The position numbers and the translations under genes were made by a program. This document shows positions 1 to 11,919 of a stretch of DNA of 64,000 nt, one piece after another. Source of the DNA: CAVQJU01 sp963729215 (GTDB lineage: Bacteria; Acidobacteriota; Vicinamibacteria; Vicinamibacterales; CAVVIG01); contig CAVSND010000005.1 of the NCBI GenBank assembly GCA_963729215.1, positions 1 to 64,000 of the forward strand. The letters are read 5' to 3'. The first letter of the stretch is position 1; each line of letters opens with the position of its first letter. A model generated the notes under the pieces. That model did no database searches, was not told the DNA's origin, and saw nothing but the letters and a program-made list of their open reading frames with translations.

Positions 1-1694
1 CGGGGACAGTGGTTCCATTCGGGGCGGTGACGACCGACTGGGGCGCAAGCGTGTCGGTGGACGGCGTTGCCGTTACAGACCGGCCTGCACAGTGAGCGGC
101 TGGACCCCCATGTCGGCAAACAGATTGACCGTAGCCTGCTGCATCGAGATATCGGCGGGATCGTTGCCACGGTCGTGATTGCTGTCGAGCCCCCACGACC
201 ACTGCACCGTGCCGGCGCCAAATACCAGCGCGCCGCTCGAGTGGCGATACATCGTCAGCGCGTGGTTGGCGATGCCGTCGCCGTAGGTCGAGCCGTAGTC
301 CAGCAGCACTCCGGGTTCGCTGACGGTCGTGTCGGACATCCGGAACAGACCGGCCGGCCGGAAGCCGTTATCGAGATCCGAATCCCATTCGTAGCCCAGT
401 GTTCCCGGCGTCAGAGAAGCGACGGCTCCAGGCGGCTGATTCCCGACAGGGGTATTGCGCCAGAACCGCATCTTGCCGTCGGCCGCGGGCACGGTAATCG
501 TGTCGGTGCAGCAGTTGACCGTGAACTCCGTTCCGGTCAAGGCATTCTGCGGTCGGCCGCCATCGGCTGGCGGACTGAATCTGCGGATCGGCCCACGTGC
601 CAGTCCACATGTTCGTACCGGCCGGATCGATCTTCGCGTTCGCGTGCGTTTCTTTGTAGCTGACGAGCGTGCGATACGACGTCGCTGGCGAGGAAATGCT
701 GTTCTCCCAGCGCGTCTTCCAGAAGACCTCGTTGCCGCTGAAGAACGCCAGGTGAACGCCGGCGGCTCGTGCAGCCTCGACGTTGGTCCGCTGCGGCGCC
801 GGACCAGTATTCGTCGTGCCCACGGACAGGAATGACCTTGTGCTGCAGGATGCGCGCGCCGCTTCTGTCCGAGTCGACGCCGGTGGCATAGCTGACGTCG
901 TAGCCGTTGGCCTCGAGCCAGCGAACCATCGGGTATTCGGCGTTGAAAACCCAGTCTTCCGGAGCTGTGTCGCGCGTCGTGAACGGACGGTTGTAACTGA
1001 CCTTGTAGGCCCGGCCGGGATTCGTTCCGGGACCACCGACGTACAGGCTGTTGCCGCCGTACTGGTTGTAGGCCTGCCACGTCGTGTCAGACGTCTGGAA
1101 GAACAAGTCCGAGTGACTGGAGTCGTCGCGAACGATGAAGACGATGTGGCTGGCGCCGCCATTGTCCGTGCGCGCGAGCTCGAGCGAAGTAGATCCGGAG
1201 GCGGCGCGTGCTGGAACTGCCCACGTCGCCGAAACCGCCCAGTTGCCGCAGTCGATCAAGCCAGTCGCGTCGTCGCTGAGACAGTCCGGTTGATTCTGGG
1301 GCAACGTGACCGATGGCGTGACGGTGGCGACCTTTCGAGCCCCATGCCGCCGTAATAGCCCATTCGGTAGATATCGAGCCGGTAGTTCGTCGCGTCCGTG
1401 TCGATCTTGAAACTGACGGTCTGGCCGCGATTCACGCTGATGTCAGTCGCAAACCCCTGAATCGTCGGGTCGCCTGCCCCGGCCACATCCCACTCGCTCG
1501 CCGGATTTCCCGCCAGCGCGTTCTCGCAGGCGATAGGATTTCCGTTCGGCGGCGTACAGGACGGAGGCGCCTGGGCGCCCACCCTGGCGCCGTCTCCGAT
1601 ATTCATCGAGATCGCTAGAATCGCCAGTGACAGTGGCGAAGCAGAGGAACAACCAGGAGCGGGAGTGGCTTGCGTTGCGTGTGCGTCGGTTCAT
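1..1694 (-). CDS. Secreted N,N-dimethylformamidase-like domain protein, 3' end outside window, frameshifted
   Basis: Fragments in different minus-strand frames join into one protein closely resembling the N-terminal part of the giant protein at 2154-10059. Shared blocks include YRMGYYGGMG, QAYNQYGGNSLYVGGPGTNP, FNAEYPMVRWLEANGYDVSY, GHDEYWS, NEVFWKTRWE and QWSWGLDSNHDRG, the pattern of the N,N-dimethylformamidase large-subunit-like domain. The start at 1694 is followed by a basic, hydrophobic stretch consistent with a signal peptide. Frame changes occur near 1600, 1300, 780 and 560. A stop at 73 is probably another single-base loss, because a one-base shift restores the linker TPSTDTLAP seen in the paralogue and keeps the frame open to position 1. 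A sigma-54 element lies upstream. Function is unknown; extracellular location is inferred from the signal region. Confidence 0.7.
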
Positions 1695-1767
1695 GATTGT
1701 GATGTCACCAAATCCGGTCGTAATGACGCTTAAGGACAGATACCTTTTGGAAATCAGGTGGTAACGG

Positions 1768-1783
1768 AGCAAGACAACAGCCA
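1768..1783 (-). promoter_or_regulatory. Sigma-54 (-24/-12) promoter of the first giant secreted protein
   Basis: The minus strand reads TGGCTGTTGTCTTGCT: TGGC, seven bases, then TTGCT, with the GG and GC pairs separated by ten bases as sigma-54 requires. It lies about 75 bases before the start codon at 1694. The paralogue at 10059 has an equivalent element, and two sigma-54 activator genes lie in the same locus. Confidence 0.65.
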
Positions 1784-1810
1784 GTCCCCGCTCGCTTGGT
1801 CCATTGCCGC

Positions 1811-1868
1811 AAATCAGTCTTAACTAACTGATTTACAATAGACTTATTGTCAAGTGACAGACCTTGAC
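1811..1868. promoter_or_regulatory. Three successive inverted repeats upstream of the sigma-54 promoter
   Basis: Three perfect short palindromes follow one another: AAATCAGT/ACTGATTT (1811-1834), ACAATA/TATTGT (1835-1850) and GTCAAG/CTTGAC (1849-1868). They lie about 30-85 bases upstream of the -24 element, where an activator could bind. The stretch 1842-1854 (ACTTATTGTCAAG) resembles ACTTGTTGACAAC upstream of the other giant gene. The rest of 1695-2153 holds only a promoter and a terminator-like hairpin. Confidence 0.45.
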
Positions 1869-2097
1869 ATGAAGGCATAAACGCGGATTGTCTCCGTGCA
1901 GGGCGACTTACCTCTCCTCCCGGCAATCTTTTAGCTAAACGCGAGAGCCTCTCGGAGCGGCGGTGCCTGGAGCCGCTCAAGTCTCGTGGAAGGTGCGCGG
2001 ACTCCAGACTCGTGGTGGGACGAGCCGCTGTCGGCCGGCTCGAAAGGCAGACGAGCTGCCAGTCACTGCGCGACAAAGTGTGCAGCTCGCAGGCATT

Positions 2098-2129
2098 GGT
2101 GAAGGCGGATGGTCTCATCCGCCTTCACC
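2098..2129. terminator. 13-bp perfect hairpin after the giant gene
   Basis: GGTGAAGGCGGAT and ATCCGCCTTCACC form a perfect 13-bp stem with a six-base loop, 25 bases past the stop codon at 2154 on the minus strand. No T-run follows, so termination is plausible but not of the textbook intrinsic type. Confidence 0.5.
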
Positions 2130-2153
2130 CTTCCGCTCAGAGCTCAGGACAGC

Positions 2154-5100
2154 TCACGGCGCCGCGAGAATCTCGCAGATGGTCAGGTTGTAGCGATCCG
2201 TCGTCGGCGCCGTATCGTTAATCGTCACACTGGTACCGCTCGCCGGTATCGAGTTTGTCGTCCGTTGCACCCAGAACGTATCGCCGCTGGTCGCGAGGTA
2301 CTGCTGGACCAGGGTCTGGTTCGGTCCAAGTGTCCGGGCGATGGCATTGTCCCAGTCGTTTCCAACGCCGACGACAATGGAGTTCGCGCGGTCGTGGTCA
2401 AGGTCGCGCTCGGCGCGCCGTTGACCGCGCTCCCGCTCCCGGTGTTACCGATCGCCCCGGACCCGTTCGTCCCTGACGTATCGACCCCCTTGAAACTCAT
2501 CACCGTGATCGACGCAGCGACGCTCTGTGAAATCGTCGCCGTCACAGTGACGTTGTTGAGCGTCGTCGTCGCGAAGGCTCGCCAGATTTCAGCCGTTCCC
2601 TTTTGCCCGTTTGTCCGACGCACGAGTTGCCACGTCAGGCCCGTCGCCGCCACGTTCGTGATCGTCGTCGTGTTCCCGAAGCGTGGTCCGTCGCGATCAG
2701 TGCCAGCAGCAATTCGTTGGCGGCCGTCGTCGATGACCGCCGCGGCAATCGTCGTGGCATTGGTCGAACGCGCGTTCGATACCGTCGCGTCGATGATGAT
2801 CCCCGACGGCGCGGGAGCGATGGTCAGTGTAAGCGTGGCGGTACCGGACCCGGCGCCATTGGTCGCACTCAGCGTCACCGTCGACGTGCCCGCGGCCGTC
2901 GGCGTCCCGGAGATGAGACCGGTCCCGGTGTTCACCGCAGGCCGGCCGGCAACCCCGTCGCCCCGAAACTGGTGGGCGCATTCGTCGCCGTGATCTGATA
3001 GGAGAACGCCACGCCAACCGTCCCGTTCGCTGTGCCGGCGCTCGTGATCACCGGCGGAGCGGGCGCGATGGTCAGTGTCAGCGTCGCCGTTCCCGTGCCG
3101 CCACCGTTGGTCGCCCGTATCGTTACCGTGGAGGTGCCGGCGGCGGTCGGCGTCCCCGAAATGAGGCCCGGTTCCGGCGTTCACCGAAAGGCCGGCCGGC
3201 AACCCCGTTGCTCCGTAGCTCGTGGGTGTATTCGTCGCCGTAATCTGATACGTGAACGGCGTGCCTGCCGTGCCACCTGCAGTTGTCGCGCTCGTGATCA
3301 CCGGCGGAGCGGGTGCAATGGTCAGCGTCAGCGTGGCGTTGCCGGAGCCGGCGCTATTGGTCGCGCTGACCGTCACCGTGGATGTGCCCGCGGCCGTTGG
3401 CGTGCCCGAGATCAGACCGGTCCCGGTGTTCACCGCCAGGCCGGCCGGCAATCCCGACGCGCCATAACTGGTGGGAGTATTCGTCGCCGTGATCTGATAC
3501 GTGAACGGCACGCCCACCGTACCGCTGGCGGTGGTCGCGCTCGTGACCACGGGTGGCGCCGGGGCAACGGTCAGCGTCAGCGTCGCTGTGCCGGATCCGG
3601 CGCTGTTGGTGGCGCTCAGCGTCACCGTCGAGGTGCCTGCCGCCGTCGGCGTCCCCGAGATCAATCCGGTTCCGGTGTTGATCGACAACCCGGCCGGCAA
3701 TCCCGTTGCGCCATAACTGGTCGGCGCGTTGGTCGCCGTGATCTGATACGTGAACGCCGAACCCGCCGTCCCGCTCGCCGTGCCAGCGCTGGTGATCACC
3801 GGTGGTCCGGCAGCAATCGTCAAGGTCAGCGTGGCCGTTCCGGATCCGCCGCCGTTGGTGGCGCTCAGGGACACCGTCGAGGTGCCTGCGGCCGTCGGCG
3901 TTCCCGAGATCAGCCCCGTGGCGCTATTGACCGACAGACCTGCCGGCAGGCCCGTCGCCCCGTAACTGGTCGGCGCATTCGTGGCCGTGATCTGATACGT
4001 GAACGCCACACTCACGGCTCCACTCGCCGTGGTCGCACTCGTGATCACGGGCGCCGCGGGCGCTACGGTCAGGGTCAGCGTACCGGTGCCGGAGCCGGCG
4101 CCGTTGGTGGCGCTCAGCGTCACCGTCGAGGTACCCGCTGCGGTGGGCGTTCCCGAGATCAGCCCGGTGCCGCTGTTGACGGACAGCCCGGCCGGCAACC
4201 CCGTCGCCCCGTAACTGCCGGGTGCATTCGTCGCCGTGATCTGATACGCGAACGCGACGCCGACGGTCCCGCTCGCCGTGCTGGCGCTCGTGATCACCGG
4301 CGGCGCCGTCGTCGTAAAGCTGGGGGGCGGATCGGTCGTCGGAGCGATGGCCGGATTGCCCGCGGCATCGGTGGACGTGACTCGATAGTAGTAGGTCGTC
4401 CCGGACGTCAGGCCGGTCAGCCCGACGTTATGCGACGTGACCAGCGAGGAATTGCTCGTGGTCAGCGTGAGAGACGCCGGGTCGGTTCCGAAGTGCACGA
4501 CCGAATCTGCCGGTTCATTCGTCGTCCACGTAATGTTCGCACTGGACGTTCCCACGACCGAGGTCGCCAGCGCCGAAATCGTCGGCGGCGTAATGTCCGG
4601 GCCGTAACTGACCTGGTACGAGCCGGCGCCGGCAGCAAAGATCGCGTACTGCACGCCCTTGATCGTCTGCAGCGAGTAACCGATCGCGGTGCCGTTGAAC
4701 GTGATTCCGGTGAGCGGGCTCGACGCCCGTTGCCGCGGGCACAAGCGTCTGCAGCCCGTTCGCTCCTGCTCCGACGGCGATGTTGAACGACAGCACGCTG
4801 CCGTTCCACGCCATCCCCTGGAAAGTCGATCCATTCCGGCCGTCGAGCCAGGTGAGCATTTGCTTCGCCGTGATGACCGGGATGCCGCGCGCTTTGGCGG
4901 AGTTCACGATCGCAGTCGACCACGTCTCGCTGTTGTTGCCCGTTGGAGTCGGTGTGCATGTTCGCAGTGAACGCACCAAAGTACCCGAGAGGTCCGATCG
5001 GCATTGTCGAGCAGCGTGTCGATGTTCTTCGGGAACGTCTGCCCCGACTCGTCGGTCATCTGCGTCGTCGCCTGGTAGACGTCGATCATCTGTCCGGTCG

Positions 5101-8100
5101 ATGTCGCGTAACGCATCGGGATGCCCGAGCCAGTGAACATGCCAGGGCGATCGAGAATCCACGTATCCGGCCAGTAGTAGTAGGTCGTGTCGAGCCTGAT
5201 GTTGTTGTTCAGCTCGACCTGCCACTGCGTCGCGTAGTCGCTGTTCACGATGCAATGGGTGCGGTTCGTTGTCGGCGCGCCGGCGTGCGGCCAGGCCGAA
5301 TTGAACTGTGACAGTTGGCGTGCTGTAGAAGCTCGCCAGGGTCGATGGCGTCCAGTCGGCGCAATTCGTGTTGACGTGGAGCGCGATCTCGAACCCCTGC
5401 GCCACGTAGCTCGCGACCTGCGCGTCGTTGATTGGCGTGCCCGGGTAGATGTACGACGTGCCGCGAATGCAGTCCCAATTGGCCACGTTGCAGCCCGGAT
5501 TGCTGAAGCCGACGTAGCCGTCGAAACGCCCTGCCGTGCCGCCATTCGCATGGTCATCGCCCGTCATGATGACGACGGCAGGCAGCATCCGCGGGAAGTA
5601 CCAGAACCGCGGCAAGCGGCTTCTTGTTCGCGTTGATGTTCAACACGATGTTCCACAGGAACCGCTGCTGCTCATCGGCCTGAGGAATGGCGACCTTGTT
5701 CAGATCGACCCAATCCGGCTGCACGTCGCCTGTCTTTGCTCCAAAAAACAGATCGTCGCTGCGGATCGGCGTCATGGCCATCCCGTTCCTGCCCTGACCA
5801 CGCCGGATTGCCCTGGCGTGTGTAGACGATCGACTTTGCCAAGTCGTAGGTAAAAGCCACCGCATGACCCGCGCCCGACCGTCCGCGTCGTGACGGCCGG
5901 ATTCGTCGTCGCCGTCGTCGCGTTCGAATACAGCGTCGCGAGCGACGTCGCGCCGTTCAAGCGTGTACCTGTCGGCAATCCCGTGAAACTGGATCGTCTG
6001 GTTCACGATGCCTGCGCCGGGCGTTCCGGCGGCCGTGTTCACCAGCAGGTAGGCATTCGACAACGTCGACGCGGCGTCGGTGAGGCCGAGGAGGCCCGCC
6101 AACTGCTTGTCCGGCCGCATCGCGATCAGGTTCCCGCCGCCGTTCACCCAGTTCGTGAACATCGTCACTTGCGCGGCAGTCAGCGGCGTCTCGCCGAGAA
6201 TCACGACGTCGTAGGCACTCAACGTCGTGCTGGTGACCGTCGAGAGATCGGCCGCCGCAAACGCGTTCAGACCCTCGGTCCGCAGAATCTCCAGGTAGTA
6301 CGTGCTGAACGGATTCGCGACGACGTGACAACCAGGACCGGACCGCCGGGGCCTTGCGTCGGCGGGGGCGGGGGTGGGGACGAGGTCGTAAACGACCACG
6401 TGTAGTCGGTCGTCGTCGCGTTGCCAGCGAGGTCCTTGACACCCGCCTTCACCACGCCGGTGTAAACGTGCTCGAATAAGGAAGGACGGACGTGGGCGTC
6501 AGCGTCGCCGTTTTGAGGCTGCCGTCGTAGGTGACGGTCGCCGGCACGGCCGTGCCCGACGAATCACGCAACAGAATCGTGTTCGTGTTGATCGTCGTCG
6601 GATCGACGGGCTCGTTGAACGTCACGATGACGCTCGTGTTCGTGAATACACCAGATGCGCCGGCGGGGGGGCTGACCGACTTCACAGCCGGCGGCGTGAC
6701 GTCTGGTCCGTTGGTCGGTGTTGAACACAACGTCGACGAAGTAGCCCTCGGAGAGGTAATGTCTGAGTCGGGAAGACGTTCGTCGCGCTGTAGGCGTAGA
6801 CGCCATTGGCGCCGTCTGCTCCGTTCTTCAAAGCATGCAGCGGCGGGTTGTCGAATCCCGGCAGCTGCGAAGTAGTTGTCTGGAGCAGAGTAGTGACCCT
6901 TCGGCGCCAGGTACGAGATGACGTAGGTCGTGTTCGCCGCGATCGGAACCGGCGTTGCGAATGAAACCTGTTGCCAGCCCGAGGCGGTCTCGCCGCTGAA
7001 CGTCGCTGTCGCGAGTTGAGTCCCGGTGTTGGTCCACAGAGTTGCGACATGCGTGCCGGTATTCAGCGTGCCTTTGTAGAAGCGCGCGCCGGTGATGTAG
7101 CCGGGAACGTCCGATCGGAATCGCGTGCCCAGCACGACCGAGCTCGGATCGTTGTCGTCGACAGGGTTCGGCACAGTGGTCGGCGGCCAGATGCTGCAAG
7201 GGCACGAACTCGGGGGCGGCGGGGTGCCGCGGCGGTCGTGAACGACCAGGTCACGTTCGCGGCCATCGCGTTTCCGGCAAGGTCTTTCACGCGCGGATCG
7301 GTCGGGCCGCCCTTCACGATCGCCGTGTATCGTGGTCGAGAGAGCGAGCGACGATCCCGGAGTCAGCGTCGCGGTCTTCGACGCCGAGTCGTACGAGACA
7401 GCCGCCGTGACGAGATTGTTCGACGGGTCGCGAAGCTCAAACGTGCCAGGCGAGTTGCCGCCTTCAGAACCCGTCGTGCTCGACGAAATGCGTGCTCGGC
7501 GTTCATCGCTTCGCTGAATGTCGCCGTGATCCGGTGGCCGGGTCGACGCCCGTCGCTCCAGAGCTGGGAACTCGTGACGTGACCGTCGGCGGCGTCGTAT
7601 CGACCGGCGGCGTCGTGCGTGAAGACGACATCCGCCCAGTAGTTCTCGGAGTTGTAGGTGTTCGTTGGAAACAGGGTCGTCGAGCCGTACGCATACACGC
7701 CGTTGGGACCATCCGTCCCGTCTCTCAACGCGTGAAGCGGTGGAGTTGTCGACGGCGGTCGTGAAGAACGGATCGGTTCCCGTGTAGTGGCCAACGGGCG
7801 CGTGGTAGGAGACAACGTACGTCGTGTTCGCGGTGATCGGAATCGCCGACGCGAAATTGGCCTGTTGCCAGCCGGAGGCCGTTTCGCCGGTGAACGTCAC
7901 GGTCCCAAGCAGAGTGCCGGTGCCGGTCCAGAGACTGCCTGTGTGCGTACCGGTATTGGCGCTTGCCTTGTAAAAGCGCACGGCAGTAATGAACCCGTCA
8001 GTATCGGCGCGGAACTTCGTGCCGAGTTCCACCGAGCTGGTGTCCCCGTCGTCGAGCGGCGCAGGGGGAACCGTTGAGGCGCTCCAGATGCTGCAGCAGG

Positions 8101-10059
8101 TCCCTGCGGTCACGTTGATAGTGACGCCGCTGGACGGGATTTCCATGTTGCCGCTGTCGTCGTAACGCACGGCTCTTGATCGCGACCGAGCCTGAGCCCG
8201 AAACCGTCCCAGTAAAGGTCCAGCTTGTCGTTCCTGTGGCTTGCGCCCACGTGGTGCCGCCGTTGAGCGAGACCTCAACGCCCGCGACAATGCCGCCGCC
8301 GGCGTCCGATGCCGTCCCCGTCACGGTGATGGACGTGCCCGAGGCGAACGATGCGCCTGACGCCGGCGATGTGATCGTCGAAGTGGGCGCCAGAGTGTCG
8401 GTGGATGCCGACGCCGTCACCAACCCCGATTGCAGCGTGGACGGCTGAATCGCCCATGTCGGCCAGCAGATTGACCATCGCCTGCTGCATGCGGACATCG
8501 GCCGCAGCGCTGCCTCGGTCGTGGTTCGAATCGAGACCCCAGGACCACTGGACGGTGCCGGCGCCGAAGACCAACGCTCCGCTGGTGTGACGGTACAGAG
8601 TCAGGTTGTGCGTGGCGCTTCCGGTGCCGTAGGTCGAGCCGTAGTCGAGCAGGATTTGCGCTCCGCTCAGCGTCGTTGACGACAGACGCATCAGACCGGC
8701 CGGCCGGAATCCGTTGTTCGGCTCCTCGTCCCATTCGTATCCAAGCGTGCCGGTCGTCAGCGTCGCCGTGCCGCCGACCGGCAGCGTCGCGACGCTGGTG
8801 TTCCGCCAGAAACGCATCTTGCCGAGACGCCGCAGGCACCGTAATCGCGCCATTGGGCGTGCCGCCGTTCACTTTGAAGATCGTGCCGGTCAGCGCGTTT
8901 TCCGGCCGACCGCCGTCGGCGGGAGGACTGAAGCGCGGGTCGCGCCAGGTGCCCGTCCAGGTCGGCGGATCGGCCGGATCAATCACGGCGTTCGCGTGCG
9001 TTTCCTTGTACGCAACCAGTGTCCGATACGGCGTGTTCGTGCCGTCGATGCTCGCTTCCCATCGCGTCTTCCAGAAGACCTCGTTGCCGCTCAAGAACAC
9101 CATGTGCAGGCCGGCCGCGCGCGCGGCTTCGACGTTCGCGCGCTGCGGACCAGACCAGTACTCGTCGTGACCGACCGACATGAACATCTTGTGCTTCGAC
9201 GGCGTCAGGATCGTCGGCCCGGAGCGATCGCGTGTCGACACCGCTGATGTAGCTGACGTCGTACCCATTCGCCTCGAGCCAGCGCACCATCGGGTATTCG
9301 GCGTTGAAGAGGAAGTCCTCTGGCGTCGTGCCTCGCGTCGTAAACGGACGGTTGTAGCTCACCTTGTAAGCGCGGCCAGGGTTCGTGCCAGGACCGCCAA
9401 CGTAAAGGCTGTTGCCGCCGTATTGGTTGTAGGCCTGCCAGGTCGTATCCGAGGTTTGAAACACGACGTCCGAGTGGTGGGAGGCGGTATCGCTCTCGCG
9501 AACGACGAACGGGATGTGGCTCTTTCCCCCGCTGTCGATCCGTGTCAGCAGGGCGAAGTAAATGCCTGACACGGCATCCGACGGGCACCGCCCAGGATGC
9601 GGATACCGCCCAATTGCCGCAGTCGATCAACCCTGTCGGGGCATTGGTCAGGCAGTTTGGCTGGTTTTGTGGCAACGTGGCCGACGGAGTAATCGTCGCG
9701 ATCTTGCGGGCGCCCATGCCCCCGTAATAGCCCATGCGATAGATGGCAATCGTGTAGTTGTTCGAGTTCGTGTCGATCTTGAAGCTCTCGGTCTGTCCTG
9801 GCGTGACGCTGATGCTCGTCGCGAACCCCTGAATCGAGGAATCGCCGGCGCCGCTGATGTCCCAGATGGAGCTGGAATCGCCTGCTTTCTGGTTCTCACA
9901 AACAATCGGGTTAATCAGCGCACCGCACGAGCTTTGAGCGTGTACGGGGACGTTGACATCGGAAATGCGTGTCAGCGCCAGCCACGCGAGCGCGACGCCC
10001 AGAGCAACAGTGGACACGCGCCGGATTGAACGAAAAGAGGAGGATTTCGACATCGTCAT
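2154..10059 (-). CDS. Giant multidomain secreted protein (DMFase-like, DUF4082, Ig, deacetylase-like, six He_PIG repeats)
   Basis: Joining frames gives roughly 2,600 residues. From the N-terminus: a signal peptide (start 10059, cleavage near VPVHAQ), an N,N-dimethylformamidase-like domain (about 8,450-9,900), an Ig domain, two DUF4082 units each followed by a Big_5-type Ig domain (6,450-8,150), a ThuA/glutamine-amidotransferase-like segment (VLVVTSS, AYDVVILGE), a polysaccharide-deacetylase-like segment (VVIMTGDDHANG), a fibronectin III domain, six He_PIG repeats, and a C-terminal module ending TDRYNLTICEILAAP at 2154. At least ten frameshifts interrupt it. No PEP-CTERM tail is present, so it is probably not a classical exosortase substrate. 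A matrix or adhesin role is inferred from the neighbouring EPS genes. Whether the frameshifts are sequencing indels or decay cannot be settled here. Confidence 0.7.
2810..4310 (-). repeat. Six tandem 249-bp repeats encoding He_PIG Ig domains
   Basis: Units of about 83 residues recur with the pattern PPVITSATTASGT, FTYQITATN, GLPAGLSVN, GTGLISGTPTAAGTSTVTL and SGTATLTLTVAPA. The DNA period is 249 bases and the units are highly similar, so expansion, contraction or assembly collapse here is easy. The fifth unit is frameshifted. Confidence 0.85.
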
Positions 10060-10110
10060 GTTTTCCAGCCGGTTTCAGTCAGGGGCGGATCGCGACGGTG
10101 AAGCCGGCTA

Positions 10111-10126
10111 CGCAACTGGCGCGCCA
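10111..10126 (-). promoter_or_regulatory. Sigma-54 (-24/-12) promoter of the giant secreted protein
   Basis: The minus strand reads TGGCGCGCCAGTTGCG: TGGC, seven bases, TTGC, with correct GG-N10-GC spacing. It lies about 50 bases before the start codon at 10059. It matches the element before the paralogue at 1694 in both sequence plan and position. Confidence 0.65.
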
Positions 10127-10174
10127 CTTTACGTCTCTCTTTCGAATAGGCGCAGCGAATAGAACGCGACGCTA

Positions 10175-10187
10175 ACTTGTTGACAAC
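10175..10187. promoter_or_regulatory. Candidate upstream activator site
   Basis: ACTTGTTGACAAC lies 48 bases upstream of the -24 end of the sigma-54 element. The related ACTTATTGTCAAG is 58 bases from its promoter at the first giant gene, one helical turn different. A near-copy with one extra base is at 28101-28114 between the two sigma-54 activators. Nothing else was recognised in the gene-free stretch 10060-10388. Confidence 0.4.
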
Positions 10188-10388
10188 GCTGGATCGAAAC
10201 GGCCAGCTGTTTCGTGGGGTCCAGGAGCGGCTGTGAACGGGCGTGCCGAGTGATCTGGGAATCAGAGTTTAGTCCGCGTGCAGGGAGACAGACCTGCGTG
10301 AAGGGTCCGAGGCTATCGCTGCGAGGTTGCGTCCCGGAACTGTAGTCTGGAATGGCCGCGCCTTTCGCACGATAATCTCGGCATCATC

Positions 10389-11919
10389 TTGAACGGCGAC
10401 TTCCATGCTGCGCAGCCGCTGACGTGGCGCGACCGCGTACCTTGCTCTGGGCGGCGCCCTGATTCTGCTCGTCTGCGCCTATTGGGCAACGGCCGCGTCA
10501 GCCGTGGCGTTGTGGTCGCATGACCCGTTTTCACACGGGTATCTTGTGATTCCGGCAGCGGGATATCTCGCGTGGACACGCCGCAAGGATTTCGAGTCGT
10601 TGACGCCGGCGGCCACCTTCTGGGCATTGCCGCTTCTTGCCCTGCTCGCATTTCTCTGGCTGCTCGGAAATCTGACGAACACGGCCGTCGTTCAACAGTT
10701 CTGCCTTGTCGCCATGGTTGTCGGCCTCGTGTGGGGGCTGCTGGGTTCGTCAGCCGCGCGGGCCCTTCTGTTTCCGCTGGGGTTCCTGCTGTTCGCGCTG
10801 CCGTTGGGCGACCGAATCGTCCCGGTGCTCCAGGATTTCACCGCCAGATTCGCGGTGAAGCTGCTCCAGTTCTCCGGAGTGCCCGTTCTTCTCGAAGGGC
10901 ACGTCATCTCGATTCCCGGAAGCCGGTGGCAGGTTGCCGAAGCGTGCGGCGGTATCAACTACCTGGTCTCTTCTCTCGCAGTCGGCTATGTATTCGCCGG
11001 CACGGCCTATAGGTCGTGGACACACCGCGTGAGCTTCTTCGCAGCATCGGCCCTGCTGCCCCTCGTGGCAACGGGTTTCGTGTTTACACGACCATTCTGA
11101 TCGCGTCGTTCGGCTATACGGGCATAGCCGCCGGCCTCGAACATAACCTGTACGGCTGGCTCGTGTTTGCACTGACGATGGTTCTGCTGTTCGTCACGTG
11201 CGGACGATGGGAGGAAGCGGCGCCAGACAACACGGCGCAGACCTCGAAAGTCGCCCGAATCCATCGCGGCAGCATCGTCTGTCATGGAGACTGGCCCTCG
11301 TGGCAATAGCGGGACTGCTGATCGCCGCGAGCGCGCCGCTGTCGGCGAGACTGTTGTGGCCCGGAACCCTGACAGAACAGCCGGTGGTGCTCAAGCCGTG
11401 GGACAGTTTCGGCGCCCTGGCGAATCATCCAGAACGGCCGGGACGCCTGGACGCCTCGCTTCGTCACGCCGAGCGGTGAATCCTTGCAGACTACGGTTCA
11501 TCCGAGTATGTGGTCAAGGCCTACGTTGCGTACTACGACCCCGACCGGCCAGGCGTCAAGCTGGTGAGCGTCGACAACACGTTGTTTGAGGACCCGTGGT
11601 GGCCTACGCGGAAGGACGCCGCGCCGTTTCAATCGACGGGAAGTCTATCCAGGCGCGCGAAACCGCTCTGCGATCGCCGCAGTCCTCAATGGTTGTCTGG
11701 AGCTGGTATCGGGTGGATGGCCCGTTCACGGGCAACGACTACGTCGCGAAACTGCTTCTCGCAAAAGCCAGGCTATTTCGCGGCCGGGAAGGCTCCGCGG
11801 TGATCGCCGTCGCCGCCGAGGATCAGGGGGGCGTGGAAGCTGCCGCGATTCTCAAGGACTTTCTCAGTCACGTGTCGCTCGCCAGGAGCCTGGAGACCGT
11901 GCGCGTCAACGAACCCTGA
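10389..11919 (+). pseudogene. Exosortase-EpsI fusion, copy 1 (frameshifted)
   Basis: This copy is about 95% identical by eye to the exosortase-EpsI gene at 17436. It may start at TTG 10389 (QPLTWRDRV in frame), but a frameshift near 10432 separates that start from the core. The catalytic Cys motif EACGG is intact. One base is missing near 11075, so the ANGFRVY motif with the conserved Arg reads ATGF and then stops. Further shifts fall near 11240, 11400 and 11560-11640. The C-terminal part is an EpsI/DUF3485-like domain (FVTPSGESL, DYVAKLLLAKARLF). It is either a decayed duplicate or a correct gene with sequencing indels. Its end overlaps the converging TPR fragment by about 12 bases. Confidence 0.7.

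Noticed and set aside
2154..2300. PEP-CTERM sorting tail on the giant protein
   Set aside because: The end reads TDRYNLTICEILAAP without the PEP motif, hydrophobic helix and basic tail; no PEP-CTERM substrate was found in the window.
3032..4786. 584-codon plus-strand open frame with internal repeats
   Set aside because: It mirrors the 249-bp He_PIG repeats on the minus strand and has no signal, motif or promoter.
10240..10296. Two GG-N10-GC matches before exosortase copy 1
   Set aside because: The -12 regions read CGGC and CTGC and the -24 regions lack TGGC; such spacing alone is frequent in GC-rich DNA.
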